A stretch of 64,000 bases of DNA from Actinomadura opuntiae (GCF_030283205.1 NZ_JASNWF010000016.1:217721-281720); one strand, 5' to 3'. Counted from the stretch's first letter, positions 7,681 through 16,088 are shown. Numbers and translations: made by a program. Notes: generated by a model not told the origin, from the sequence alone.

Positions 7681-8756
7681 GCGGCGTAGCGGCGCGCTAG
7701 CGTGCGGAACGCGAGCTTCGGTTCCCAGTGGCCGGTCTTCTCGTAACCGAGCCGCGAGCCCGGCGGAAGCACCTTGACCAGCGAGAACCCCGCCATGTCG
7801 AGGTCGTGGCGCGGGTCGGGCGAGTAGGGCGAGCCCGGGTCGATGAAGTTGTAGACGAACGCGCCGTGCACGCCCTCGGCCTCGTAGACGTCGAGCAGCT
7901 CGGAGATGTAGCGGGCCTGCGTCCTCTCGTCGCGGACGTAACCCGGCGGGACGACGGGCGGGTCCTGCGTCCAGTCGACGATGTCGAAGCCGTCGCCGCC
8001 GCGCTGGTCCGCGCCCCGGTACGTGCAGCATCCGAACTCGGTGATGACGACGGGCTTGCCGAAGCGGTGCAGCGCCCGGACGTCGTGGACGTAGGTCGCC
8101 TTGTTCGAGGCGTCCCGGTACAGGTCGACGCCCACCACGTCGAAGCCGCGCCAGGCGACGTCCTCCCAGACGCCCGAGGTGTAGGTGAGGCGCCCGCCGA
8201 ACACCGGCCGGACGGCCTTCAGCGCCCGCCGGAGGAACGCGTTCAGCCGCTCGTCGTACCCCTCGCCCGCCGGCGTGCCGAGGTTGCCGGCGCGCTCCTG
8301 CCAGTCCTTGCCGGGCACGAGACCGGCCATGAAGATCGTCAGCTCGCAGCCGAGCGAGATGCCGACGCCCGGATGCGCGCGGCGGAGCCGCTCGGCCTCC
8401 CGGGCGACCGCCGTCACGAACCGCAGCGTCGTGCGGGCGTCCTTGTCGAACTGGCGCGGCTCGAACCAGACGAACATGCCCTCGTCCGCCGCGCAGCGCG
8501 CCGCGAGCACGAGGCGCCGCAGGTCGGAGCCGAGGATGATGAGCGCGTTGCAGTGCAGGTCGCGGCGGATCGCCCGGATCTCGCGCCGCACGTACGCGGG
8601 GTTCCACACCTCGCGCTCGGTGTCGTAGTTGACGCCGTGCTGCGGCAGCCGCCGTCCCGGCGACGCGGCGAGCGCCGGCCGGGCCGCGGCTCCGCACGCG
8701 ATGACCGCCGCCGTCCCGGCGAGCGCTGTTCTGCGGCTGATCGGTGCCTGTGCCAT
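7677..8756 (-). CDS. Tat-exported glycoside-hydrolase-like (TIM-barrel) protein
   Basis: 359 residues from ATG at 8756, preceded by GAGGAGC. Residues 1-32 are a twin-arginine signal (ISRRTALAGTAA...ARPALA). The mature part reads like a (beta/alpha)8 barrel: HGVNYDTERE at the start, CNALIILGSD, MFVWFEPRQF, GVDLYRDASN, the probable nucleophile strand VVITEFGCCTY (Glu), and AFVYNFIDPGSPYS near the end. Homologues in Streptomyces are often labelled abortive-infection proteins without evidence; a glycosidase-like exported enzyme is the better reading. The stop codon overlaps the cyclase stop. Confidence 0.75.
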   Translation of the reverse strand: MAQAPISRRTALAGTAAVIACGAAARPALAASPGRRLPQHGVNYDTEREVWNPAYVRREIRAIRRDLHCNALIILGSDLRRLVLAARCAADEGMFVWFEPRQFDKDARTTLRFVTAVAREAERLRRAHPGVGISLGCELTIFMAGLVPGKDWQERAGNLGTPAGEGYDERLNAFLRRALKAVRPVFGGRLTYTSGVWEDVAWRGFDVVGVDLYRDASNKATYVHDVRALHRFGKPVVITEFGCCTYRGADQRGGDGFDIVDWTQDPPVVPPGYVRDERTQARYISELLDVYEAEGVHGAFVYNFIDPGSPYSPDPRHDLDMAGFSLVKVLPPGSRLGYEKTGHWEPKLAFRTLARRYAA

Positions 8757-8922
8757 GGGGTGCTCCTCGCTGGTCGGACGGCCTGCGACGAGTCTTTCCA
8801 GGACGGCGCGTCCGGACAGCGACCACCGGGCCACACCCGCGCCGACCAAAGTCGCCCGGCGCGGCGGCCGAAGGTCGACCGGGCGCCGCCGTTCGCGCGT
8901 TTCCGAGCGCCCGACGCGGGCG

Positions 8923-9414
8923 TCAGCGCCCGGTCGCGCCGTCGGCGAGTTCCCGCAGGATGTCCGCGTGTCCCGCGTGCCGGGCGGTCTCCTCGATCAT
9001 GTGGGTCAGCGTCCAGCGCCGGGACGGCGCCCCACGGCCGTGCTTCACCGGGCGGGGACCCGCTTCGGTGAGGTCGTCCCAGGCGGCGGTCCGCTCGTTC
9101 GCCTCGGCGTTGGTCGCCCGGTAGTCGGCGAGGACGCTCTCGGCCGTGTCGCCTTCGGTGAGGTGGAACGTGGACTTCCAGTCGGAGACGTCGTGCCCCA
9201 GCAGCCAGCACCGTTCCACGTAGGTGAGGTGCCTGACGAGCCCGAGCAGATTCGTCCCCGACGGCACGCCGGGGGCGCGGGCCTGGCTTTCGGGCAGGCC
9301 CTCGGCCTTGGCGGCGATCGCGTCGCGCAGGTAGTCGAGGAAGCCGACGAGCACGTCCTTCTCGCCGGGGCCGGTCGACGGCGGGCCGGTGTCGCGCTTC
9401 CGCTTGGCGCTCAT
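8923..9414 (-). CDS. DinB/DUF664 family protein, copy 1
   Basis: 163 residues from ATG at 9414. The four-helix DinB-like fold is indicated by VGFLDYLRDAI, the conserved NLLGLVRHLTYVERCWL (first His) and THMIEETARHAGHADILREL (two further His), giving the three-His metal site of the family. A paralogue with the same HMIEETARHAGH motif lies at 18128-18625. Such proteins include mycothiol-dependent maleylpyruvate isomerase-like and thiol transferase enzymes; which one applies is not shown. Confidence 0.85.
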   Translation of the reverse strand: MSAKRKRDTGPPSTGPGEKDVLVGFLDYLRDAIAAKAEGLPESQARAPGVPSGTNLLGLVRHLTYVERCWLLGHDVSDWKSTFHLTEGDTAESVLADYRATNAEANERTAAWDDLTEAGPRPVKHGRGAPSRRWTLTHMIEETARHAGHADILRELADGATGR

Positions 9415-9549
9415 CGCCGTCCCTCCGGGGCCGTCCGGTGCCGGTGTCCGCCGCTGGAACGGGCGGCTCGATATCGGGTGCTCATGCTCTCCTCGCAAGA
9501 TCGGTCGGGCAACCACCCTTGCCGGGCCCGTCCGCGAACCGCACGGAAA

Positions 9550-9599
9550 TTTGCCGCCCCGGCAAAGCGGGTCCGCTGAGCAATTGCTTGATCAGCGGA
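9550..9599 (+). promoter_or_regulatory. two dyads upstream of the LLM oxidoreductase gene
   Basis: Dyad 1: TTTGCCG-CCC-CGGCAAA at 9550-9566. Dyad 2: TCCGCTGA (9572-9579) and TCAGCGGA (9592-9599) around the palindrome AGCAATTGCT (9579-9588). They lie in the 223-nt gap between divergent DinB and LLM genes and are candidate operators; no regulator gene is adjacent. Confidence 0.4.
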
Positions 9600-9637
9600 A
9601 CGTAGGGTGGCGCCGACCGAGGGAGAGGGAGGCCGAC

Positions 9638-10462
9638 GTGCGGCTGGGCATCACCATGTTCGCGACCGATCTGACCATGCTGCCGCATGAGCTGGCCAAG
9701 GAGGCCGAGGAGCGCGGGTTCGCCTCGCTGTACATCCCCGAGCACACCCACATCCCGGTGGCGCGGACGACGGCGCCGCCGACCGGCGACGCGACGCTGG
9801 CGGCCGAGTACGCGCGCACGCTCGACCCGTTCGTGGCGCTCGCCGCCGCCGCGGTCGTGACCGAGCGGATCACCCTGGGCACCGGCATCCTGCTGCCCGC
9901 GCAGCGCGATCCGATCGTCACCGCGAAGGCCGTCGCGACGCTCGACCGGCTCGCGGGCGGACGGATCGCGCTCGGCGTCGGCTACGGCTGGAACGCCGAG
10001 GAGGGCGCCGACCACGGCGTCCCGTGGAAGCGGCGGCGCGCCGTGGTGCGCGAGCACGTGCTGGCGATGCGGGAGCTGTGGACGCGGGACGAGGCGTCCT
10101 TCGCGGGCGAGTTCGTGAGCTTCGAGGCGAGCTGGTCGTGGCCGAAGCCCGCCGGGCGCGTCCCGGTGCTGCTCGGCGGCGCCCCCGGGCCGACGCTGTT
10201 CGCGCACATCGCCGAGTACGGGGACGGGTGGCTGCCGATCGGCGGCGCCGGCATCCGCGAGGCGCTCCCGGACCTGCGCCGGGCCTGCGCGGACGCGGGA
10301 CGCGGCATGGTCCGGGTCGTCCCGTTCGGCACGGTCCCGACCCCGGAGAAGCTCGATTACTACGCCTCGATCGACGTCGAGGAGGTCGTGCTGCGCGTCC
10401 CGGCGGGCGGGCGCGACGCCGTCCTGCCCGTGCTCGACGAGTACGCCCGCGCCCACCTGTGA
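9638..10462 (+). CDS. LLM-class F420-dependent oxidoreductase
   Basis: 274 residues from GTG 9638, preceded by AGGGAGG. The luciferase-like barrel is clear: VRLGITMF at the start, GFASLYIPEHTHIP (strand and cofactor-contact His), VVTERITLGTGILLPAQRDPIVTAKAVATLDRLAGGR (family core), RVPVLLGGAPGPTLFAHIAEYGDGWLPIG near the end. In actinobacteria this subgroup uses reduced F420 rather than FMN (family knowledge). Substrate is unknown. It is convergent with the DUF4870 gene, 7 nt between stops. Confidence 0.88.
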   Translation: MRLGITMFATDLTMLPHELAKEAEERGFASLYIPEHTHIPVARTTAPPTGDATLAAEYARTLDPFVALAAAAVVTERITLGTGILLPAQRDPIVTAKAVATLDRLAGGRIALGVGYGWNAEEGADHGVPWKRRRAVVREHVLAMRELWTRDEASFAGEFVSFEASWSWPKPAGRVPVLLGGAPGPTLFAHIAEYGDGWLPIGGAGIREALPDLRRACADAGRGMVRVVPFGTVPTPEKLDYYASIDVEEVVLRVPAGGRDAVLPVLDEYARAHL

Positions 10463-10469
10463 CGCGGCG

Positions 10470-10970
10470 CTAGCGGATCATGCGGAAGCAGAAGAACGTC
10501 GGGAACCGGTAGTACTCGCCCTTGCCGGCCTTCACCGCGCCGAGGATGAGGAACACCCACTGCCCGATGAGCAGCTCCAGGTAGGGGAAGACGAGCGGGA
10601 CCACGAACGCGGGCTGCTTGGTGATGATCGCCGGCGGGACGCAGACCGCCGCCACCGCGAGCAGGTGGACCAGCATCGTGATCTGGAAGTTCAGCGCCTG
10701 CGCCGCGTGGAAGCGGGCGAACGGCGACTCGCGCATCTTCACCAGGTAGATGACGAGCGGCGCGATGAACGAGACGACGAGCGTGCCGACGTAGGCGAAG
10801 ATCGCCCACGTGTTGTCGTCGTTGCGCGGCGGGCCGTACTGCGGCCCGTGGGGGACGCCCGGCGGCCCGTACCCCCACTGCGAGTCGTACGGCCCTCCGG
10901 GCGGCGGGCCCGGGGGCTGCCCCGGAGGCTGTCCGTACGGTTGCCCGTAAGGCGGCGGCTGGTCGGTCAC
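10470..10970 (-). CDS. DUF4870 membrane protein
   Basis: 166 residues from GTG at 10970, 6 nt after AAGGA. Residues 1-45 are a Pro/Gly/Tyr-rich cytosolic tail (PYGQPYGQPPGQPPG repeats). Three to four hydrophobic segments follow (WAIFAYVGTLVVSFIAPLVIYLV, MLVHLLAVAAVCVPPAII, FPYLELLIGQWVFLILG). The match to DUF4870 is by FARFHAAQALNFQI between the first two segments. Function unknown; integral membrane. Confidence 0.85.
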   Translation of the reverse strand: MTDQPPPYGQPYGQPPGQPPGPPPGGPYDSQWGYGPPGVPHGPQYGPPRNDDNTWAIFAYVGTLVVSFIAPLVIYLVKMRESPFARFHAAQALNFQITMLVHLLAVAAVCVPPAIITKQPAFVVPLVFPYLELLIGQWVFLILGAVKAGKGEYYRFPTFFCFRMIR

Positions 10971-11174
10971 GGGGGTTCCTTCGTGCCTTCGGGGGATGCG
11001 TCGCATGAATCATAAAGTGCGCCGCGGTCGCCCCCTCCCGGAAAGCGGCGAGCGGCGCCGCCGGGTCCGGCGCGCGGGCGCCCGGCGGGGCCGGTCCGCC
11101 CGCTGGGCGGGACCCGCCGCACCGAGCACCCGCCCGCGCATTTTAGAATCTCGTTCGGCTCAGAAGGAGGCTGC

Positions 11175-11807
11175 ATGGGCGGGGCGATCACCGAACGGGA
11201 CATGCTCGGCGAGGACGAGGCGGCGCCGCTGGCCGGGCTCGCCGCCCGGGTCCGCGAGCTGGCCGAGGCCGCCGTCCTGACCGGCGTCGACGCGGACGAG
11301 GCGCGCGCCGTCGCCGGCGAGGTCGCCGCGCTCACCGCCCGGCTCGGGGCCGCGCGGCGCGACGCACCGCCGTTCCTGGTCACCGGCGCCCACCGCATGG
11401 ACCGGCAGGGCGGCAACCCGGTCACCGGCGTCCTCAACCCGATCGCGCCGCCGGTCGACCTCGACGTCACGGCGGACGGCATCGTCCGCGCCGAGTTCAT
11501 GCTCAGCGACGTCTACGAGGGCCCGCCGTCGTACGTGCACGGCGGGGTGTCGGCGATGGTGCTCGACCAGGCGCTCGGCATGGCCGCCGCGCACACCGGC
11601 ACCGGCGGGATGACCGCGACCCTGGAACTGCGCTACCGGCGGCCGACCCCGCTCGGCGTGCCGCTGACCGTCGAGGCCAAGGCCAGCCGGGTCGAGGGCC
11701 GCAAGATCTACGCGTCCGGGACGATCGCGGGCCCCGACGGCCGCGTCACCGTCGAGGCCACCGCGATGTTCGTCACCCCGCAGGGGTTCACGCTCCACGA
11801 GCGCTGA
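11175..11807 (+). CDS. PaaI-type hotdog thioesterase
   Basis: 210 residues from ATG 11175, with AGAAGGAGG just upstream. The N-terminal 70 residues are helical and Ala/Glu-rich. The hotdog domain (about 95-200) has the PaaI motif YVHGGVSAMVLDQALG and the central strand MTATLELRYRRPTPLG. Likely hydrolyses acyl-CoA thioesters in the cytosol; the acyl group is unknown. A TAGAAT box at 11144-11149 could be its -10. Convergent with the transporter gene that follows. Confidence 0.87.
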   Translation: MGGAITERDMLGEDEAAPLAGLAARVRELAEAAVLTGVDADEARAVAGEVAALTARLGAARRDAPPFLVTGAHRMDRQGGNPVTGVLNPIAPPVDLDVTADGIVRAEFMLSDVYEGPPSYVHGGVSAMVLDQALGMAAAHTGTGGMTATLELRYRRPTPLGVPLTVEAKASRVEGRKIYASGTIAGPDGRVTVEATAMFVTPQGFTLHER

Positions 11808-11823
11808 CCGCCGCGCGGCCGGG

Positions 11824-13158
11824 TCAGGCGGGCGCGCCCGCCTCCCGGACGGCCGCGGCCCGGCGCGGGTCCGGCAGCAGCGCGAGCGCGCCCAGCGTCA
11901 GCACCGACGACACGATCATCGCGACCGCGATCGCCCACCAGCCGTAGTCGTGCAGCAGCCACGTCGCCAGCAGCGGCGCCGGACCGCCCGCGATCACCGA
12001 CGCGAGCTGGTAGCCGATCCCGGCGCCGCCGTAGCGCAGCCGCGTCGGGAAGCTCTCGGCGATCAGCGACGCCTGCGGGCCGTACTGCACCGCGTGCGGG
12101 ATCTGCGCCACCACCACGGCGACGACGACCAGCGCCGCCGACTCGGTGTTGATCAGCCCGAAGTACGGGAACGCCCACACCGCGATGAGCAGCGACCCCA
12201 CCGCGTACACGCGCCGCCCGCCGAGCCGGTCGCCGAGATGCCCGGCCGCCGGGATGGTGAACAGCTCCAGCACGGCCGCCGCCGTCACCGCGCTGAGCGC
12301 CAGCCCCTGCCGCATCCCGAGGTCCTTGTGGATGTAGGTCAGCGCGAACGAGGTGAAGATGTAGAACGGCATCTGCTCCGAGCACCGCAGCAGCGCGCTC
12401 AGCACGATCTCCTTCGGGTGCCGCCGGACGACCTCGGCGACCGGCACCCGGGAGACCTCCCGCTTCTCCACGACCTCCGCGAACAGCGGCGTCTCCATCA
12501 CCCGGACCCGCACGAACAGCCCGAGCGCGACGAGCACCAGGCTGAACAGGAACGGCACCCGCCACGCCCAGTCGGTGAACGCCTTGTCGGCCGACAGCGC
12601 GATGGCCGTCATCATCCCGGTGCCGAGGATCAGCCCGATCGGCACCCCGATCTGCGGCAGGCTCGCCATCAGCCCGCGCCGCCTCTGGTCGCCCCACTCC
12701 ATCGACAGCAGCACCGAGCCGCTCCATTCGCCGCCGACCGCGATGCCCTGCAGGATCCGCAGCGCCACCAGCAGCACCGGCGCCGCGGCGCCGATGGAGT
12801 CCGTCCCCGGCAGCACCCCGATCAGCGCGCTGGACACGCCCATCAGCACCAGGGTGACGATCAGCATCGCCTTGCGGCCGAGCCGGTCGCCCCAGTGCCC
12901 GAAGATCGCCGCGCCGACCGGCCGCGCCGCGAACCCGACCGCGTACGTCGCGAACGCCGACAGCGTCCCGGCGTAGTCGCTCGACTCGGGGAAGAACACG
13001 TCCTTGAACACGATCGCCGCGGCCGTGTTGTAGAGGAAGAAGTCGTACCACTCGATCGAGGTGCCGATCACGCTCGACACCGCGGCCAGCCGCACCTGCC
13101 GGCGCCGGTCGCCGCCCGCCGCGCGGGCCGTGCCCGCGCCCCCGGGATCTGACGCCAT
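11824..13158 (-). CDS. MFS transporter, metabolite:H+ symporter (MHS) type
   Basis: 444 residues. ATG at 13158 is chosen because GGAAGGG stands 9 nt before it; ATG 13167 would place the ribosome site on top of the start. Twelve hydrophobic segments are visible. The family signatures SSVIGTSIEWYDFFLYNTAAA (helix 1) and GHWGDRLGRKAML (loop 2-3) mark the MHS group, which includes ShiA (shikimate), KgtP and ProP. No substrate-specific neighbour genes help; an organic acid or compatible solute is likely. Confidence 0.88.
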   Translation of the reverse strand: MASDPGGAGTARAAGGDRRRQVRLAAVSSVIGTSIEWYDFFLYNTAAAIVFKDVFFPESSDYAGTLSAFATYAVGFAARPVGAAIFGHWGDRLGRKAMLIVTLVLMGVSSALIGVLPGTDSIGAAAPVLLVALRILQGIAVGGEWSGSVLLSMEWGDQRRRGLMASLPQIGVPIGLILGTGMMTAIALSADKAFTDWAWRVPFLFSLVLVALGLFVRVRVMETPLFAEVVEKREVSRVPVAEVVRRHPKEIVLSALLRCSEQMPFYIFTSFALTYIHKDLGMRQGLALSAVTAAAVLELFTIPAAGHLGDRLGGRRVYAVGSLLIAVWAFPYFGLINTESAALVVVAVVVAQIPHAVQYGPQASLIAESFPTRLRYGGAGIGYQLASVIAGGPAPLLATWLLHDYGWWAIAVAMIVSSVLTLGALALLPDPRRAAAVREAGAPA

Positions 13159-13533
13159 GGGAGCCATCCCTTCCGACCGCCCCCGCCGGTCCCAGCCGTT
13201 GTGATCACGTGGATTCCCAGCCCGCCGCGACCGGAAACCGCTTTCCTCCGCGGGCCCGGCCGGTGGCGCGGCGCCCCGTTCCGCCCCGGAGCAGGGACGC
13301 GGCGGCGCGCGGGCCGGTGCGGCGCGGTACCGCATCCGGCATTCGGAGCAAACGGGACGGTGATTCGGGACGCGAACAACGTTCACCGGCGAACGGAATT
13401 CGAAATCTTCGAGCAGATCGACTTCGCCGCCGGACCCGACCCCGGGAAAATACGGGTTTCGCTCCCGGCGCATTCCGCGGTGAACCGCGGCGGGCCGACC
13501 GGCGTCACATATGGTGGTCCACCCTCATGCGAG
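13159..13533. promoter_or_regulatory. 375-nt divergent intergenic region with dyad and -10 box
   Basis: Separates the MFS gene from the AAA+ operon. It holds a perfect dyad CCGCGGT-GA-ACCGCGG at 13475-13490 and a TATGGT -10 candidate at 13510-13515, 18 nt before ATG 13534. A -35 is not convincing. The frame of the first operon gene stays open back to 13201, so an upstream start (e.g. GTG 13362) cannot be fully excluded. Confidence 0.45.
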
Positions 13534-14115
13534 ATGCGAGGTCGGGAGTTGATCGAAGCCTTTGTGCTCGGGGTGATCGGAAATGTCCTGAGCAATTACA
13601 TCAGCGGCCTGCTGACCAACCGGCAGACCGAGCGCAACCGCGGCGAGCTGGTGGCGCTCATCGAGAGCAAGGTCAAGGAGAACCGGGCGCTGGAGAGCCG
13701 GCAGGCCATGGGCGTCGCGGTCCGCGAGCTCGACGCGGTCGTGGGCAAGGACCGGGACCTGACCTGGCGGGACGACCGCCTGGTCATCCGGCCGTCCGGG
13801 CGGATCCGCAAGACGCTGCCCGACCCGCAGGCGGCGCTCGAGGAACTCGTCAACAGCGTGGCCGCCCGGCGGCGCGAGCTGGGCCTTCCGCTCACCGCCG
13901 AGGTGCCCGTGCCCGGTCCGACCGCCGCGCCGGCGGCCGGTTCCGGCGCCGCGGTGGCCGGTTCCGGCAATGCGCCCGCCGAGGGAGATCTGCTGCCGCC
14001 GGACGAGTCCGCCCCGGCCCATTCCGCACCGGATCTGCGCGCCGAGATTCTCGGCCTTCCGGCCGAGGTGCTGCGGGAGAAGGAACGGCGCAGGAGGGAA
14101 TCCGGACGTGACTGA
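13534..14115 (+). CDS. small helical protein with hydrophobic N-terminus, first gene of AAA+ operon
   Basis: 193 residues from ATG 13534. Residues 5-28 (LIEAFVLGVIGNVLSNYI) are a hydrophobic or amphipathic helix that could touch the membrane. Residues 30-105 are charged and helical. Residues 125-165 are a Pro/Ala/Gly linker, and the end (DLRAEILGLPAEVLREKERRRR) is another charged helix. No known domain is recognised. The gene overlaps the following ATPase gene by 8 nt, so it is part of the same unit. Inferred possibilities are a membrane adaptor or an effector for the ATPase; neither is shown. Confidence 0.7.
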   Translation: MRGRELIEAFVLGVIGNVLSNYISGLLTNRQTERNRGELVALIESKVKENRALESRQAMGVAVRELDAVVGKDRDLTWRDDRLVIRPSGRIRKTLPDPQAALEELVNSVAARRRELGLPLTAEVPVPGPTAAPAAGSGAAVAGSGNAPAEGDLLPPDESAPAHSAPDLRAEILGLPAEVLREKERRRRESGRD

Positions 14116-14929
14116 AGTGATAGCGCAGCGTTTCCGTGACGCCGTCGGCCTGCATCTGATCGCCAATTTCCGGCCCGACGTCCAGCCGGGCACTCCGCTG
14201 CTGCTGGGCATCCAGGGGCCGCCGGGCGAGGGCAAGACCTACCAGGTCGAAAGGATCCTGGCGGACGCCGGAATCCATGCCGTCCTGCTGTCCGGCGGCG
14301 AGCTGGAGAGCCCGAACGCGGGCGCGCCCGCGGCCCGGATGCGGGCCGCCTACCTGGAGGCCGGCGGCTACGCCGACACCGGCACCCCGGCGGTGGTGCT
14401 GCTCAACGACGCCGACGCGGCCATCGGCAGCTGGGGCGAGTTGACGCAGTACACCGTGAACACCCAGAACCTGATCACCGAGCTGATGCACCTGGCCGAC
14501 TACCCGACGCAGGTGGAGGGCAAGCGGACCCGGCGCGTCCCCGTCATCCTCACGGGCAACGACTTCACCCGCCTGTACGCGCCGCTGCGGCGCAGCGGCC
14601 GCATGCGGATCTTCAGCTGGCGGATGCAGCCGGCCGAGCGGACGTCGGCGGTGAACTCGCTCTTTCCCTGGCTGAGCGAGGCGCAGGCCGCCGACCTCGT
14701 GCGCAGCCTCCCCGACGAGCCGATCTCCTTCTGGGCGGCGGTGCGGCGGCGGATGGACGACGCCGCCCTCACCACCGCCCTCTACCGGCACGGCCTCGGC
14801 GACCTCGCCCGGAGCCTGCTCTCGCGCAGCCGGGTGCGGATCGACGACCGCCCGCACCCCGTCGAGGACATCCTCGTGGCGGCCAAGAGCATGGCCGCCG
14901 ACACGGCCCACGACTACCTCTCCTCCTAA
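14108..14929 (+). CDS. Rubisco-activase-like AAA+ ATPase
   Basis: 273 residues from GTG 14108, overlapping the previous gene by 8 nt. AAA+ motifs seen: Walker A GPPGEGKT (37-44), Walker B VVLLNDAD (96-103), sensor 1 in LTGNDF (148-153), and arginines R162/R165 in a likely finger position. Beyond generic AAA+ features it shares the special blocks of plant and cyanobacterial Rubisco activase: SGGELESPNAG (62-72), TQYTVN (113-118), MHLADYPTQV (127-136), VPVILTGNDFTRLYAPL (144-160) and PISFWAAVRRRM. No Rubisco gene is in the window, so the client is something else. The natural reading is a remodelling ATPase for a dedicated partner, possibly the product of the next gene. Confidence 0.88.
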   Translation: MTEVIAQRFRDAVGLHLIANFRPDVQPGTPLLLGIQGPPGEGKTYQVERILADAGIHAVLLSGGELESPNAGAPAARMRAAYLEAGGYADTGTPAVVLLNDADAAIGSWGELTQYTVNTQNLITELMHLADYPTQVEGKRTRRVPVILTGNDFTRLYAPLRRSGRMRIFSWRMQPAERTSAVNSLFPWLSEAQAADLVRSLPDEPISFWAAVRRRMDDAALTTALYRHGLGDLARSLLSRSRVRIDDRPHPVEDILVAAKSMAADTAHDYLSS

Positions 14930-14945
14930 CCCCCAAGGAACAGGC

Positions 14946-15473
14946 ATGGTCATCGCCAGGACCGCCACCTACACGGCGGCCTACGCCCGCGCCGAGCTCG
15001 TCAAGATGCAGGTCCAACGCGTCCTGGCGCGCAGCTCCCAGGACCGGGACTTCGTCCGGCGCCTCCTCATCGGCGTCGACAGGCGCTGGATCAGCGAGAT
15101 CTCCGTCTACGGGCTCGACGGCGCCGGCGCCTGCCACGTCGAGCTGTTCATCAGGATCGACTGGGACCGCAACGCGCTGCACATCGCGGCCGGCCGCGAC
15201 ACGGTGCAGGTCGACGCCGGCTGGCAGGACGGCGTCTCCACCGAGATCGACCTCGCGCTGCAGAAGTTCGAACTGGTCACCCGCGAGCTCGGGCTCCGCA
15301 GGGTCGTCCATTCCCGCTACGCCCCCGGCGTCGACCGGGCGAGGGCCAACCGGGAGCTCGGCTTCCGCACCGCGAACCCCGTGCAGTGGCGCAGCGGCTT
15401 CTACGGCACCACGATGAGCATCCCCGAACTGGACGAGGTCACAGTCGGCGTCAACCTGGCGGGCCAGGGCTGA
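14946..15473 (+). CDS. unknown protein resembling bacterial HORMA domains, third gene of AAA+ operon
   Basis: 175 residues from ATG 14946, 16 nt after the ATPase stop, with AAGGAA upstream. The N-terminal strand and helix (VIARTATYTAAYARAELVKM) and the central RWISEISVYG plus HVELFIRIDW recall the layout of bacterial HORMA proteins of CBASS operons, which start with a T-x-T-[FY] strand, an A-R...K helix and an EVSYG-type hairpin. The C-terminal FYGTTMSI could be the safety-belt strand. HORMA proteins are remodelled by the AAA+ ATPase Pch2/TRIP13, which would fit the neighbour. This is a by-eye resemblance, not a profile hit. No cyclase (CD-NTase) gene is nearby. Confidence 0.6.
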   Translation: MVIARTATYTAAYARAELVKMQVQRVLARSSQDRDFVRRLLIGVDRRWISEISVYGLDGAGACHVELFIRIDWDRNALHIAAGRDTVQVDAGWQDGVSTEIDLALQKFELVTRELGLRRVVHSRYAPGVDRARANRELGFRTANPVQWRSGFYGTTMSIPELDEVTVGVNLAGQG

Positions 15474-15514
15474 GCGCGCGCGGCTCTTCCGCCGCGCACC
15501 CGGCGGAGACCAAG

Positions 15515-15549
15515 GGCGGGCGGTCCTGCACACGGACCGCCCGCCTTTA
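15515..15549 (+). terminator. terminator of the AAA+ operon
   Basis: Perfect 12-bp stem (15515-15526 with 15534-15545), 7-nt loop, then TTTAA. It lies 42 nt after the third gene and also faces the convergent gene ending at 15561. Confidence 0.8.
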
Positions 15550-15560
15550 ATGCGGCGAGG

Positions 15561-16073
15561 TCAGTACTCGTACACCTTTACCGTGGGCGGGCGCCGGTCC
15601 CAGGTCGCCACGACGGACGAGGTGTGCTTGTCGGAGAGGAAGTCGACGCGCAGCCAGCGCGCCGCCTCCGTCACTCGCGTCTCGTAACCGGGGTTGGGCG
15701 TCGCCGACACCAGCTTGACCCGGCCGTCGGTGAACGCCAGCGCCGCTTGCCCGCCGCGGGTCGCGAAGCTCCGCACATTGCCGGACGGCTTCGGCTTGGT
15801 CGGTTTGTCGGAAGGTGTCGGGGATTTGCTGGGCTTCGGCCCTTGGTCCTCACCGGTCGCCGGCTTCGGCGCCGACGTCGGCGACCCGACGCTCGTCGGC
15901 GGCCCCGGCAGCGTGGACGGGCTGCCGTGGATGACCGGCCCCGCGATCGGCGGCGGCGCCGAGCGCTCCGACACCGCGCCGCGCACGACCCCGCGCACCC
16001 CGAGCCAGGACAGCGCGACCGCCAGCGCGGTCGCGACCGCCCACGGGGCAACATACGACATCGCCCGACGCAT
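15561..16073 (-). CDS. membrane-anchored secreted protein of unknown function
   Basis: 170 residues with ATG at 16073 (GTG 16079 is the alternative). One hydrophobic segment (residues 8-27, APWAVATALAVALSWLG) acts as signal-anchor. A Pro/Ser/Thr/Lys-rich spacer (about 40-100) follows, then a small globular domain (VRSFATRGGQAALAF to TVKVYEY) that looks beta-rich. No family is recognised. It is divergent from the two-component genes with only 27 nt between starts, so it may be co-regulated with or sense for them; this is inference. Confidence 0.72.
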   Translation of the reverse strand: MRRAMSYVAPWAVATALAVALSWLGVRGVVRGAVSERSAPPPIAGPVIHGSPSTLPGPPTSVGSPTSAPKPATGEDQGPKPSKSPTPSDKPTKPKPSGNVRSFATRGGQAALAFTDGRVKLVSATPNPGYETRVTEAARWLRVDFLSDKHTSSVVATWDRRPPTVKVYEY

Positions 16074-16088
16074 CGACACATGGTGGCA

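Noticed and set aside
7677..8756. Abortive-infection protein label used for homologues
   Set aside because: The sequence has a Tat signal and a TIM-barrel glycosidase-like pattern; nothing in it supports phage defence.
14108..14929. Genuine Rubisco activase serving a carbon-fixation operon
   Set aside because: No Rubisco large/small subunit, phosphoribulokinase or cbbX gene is in the window; the neighbours are unrelated small proteins.
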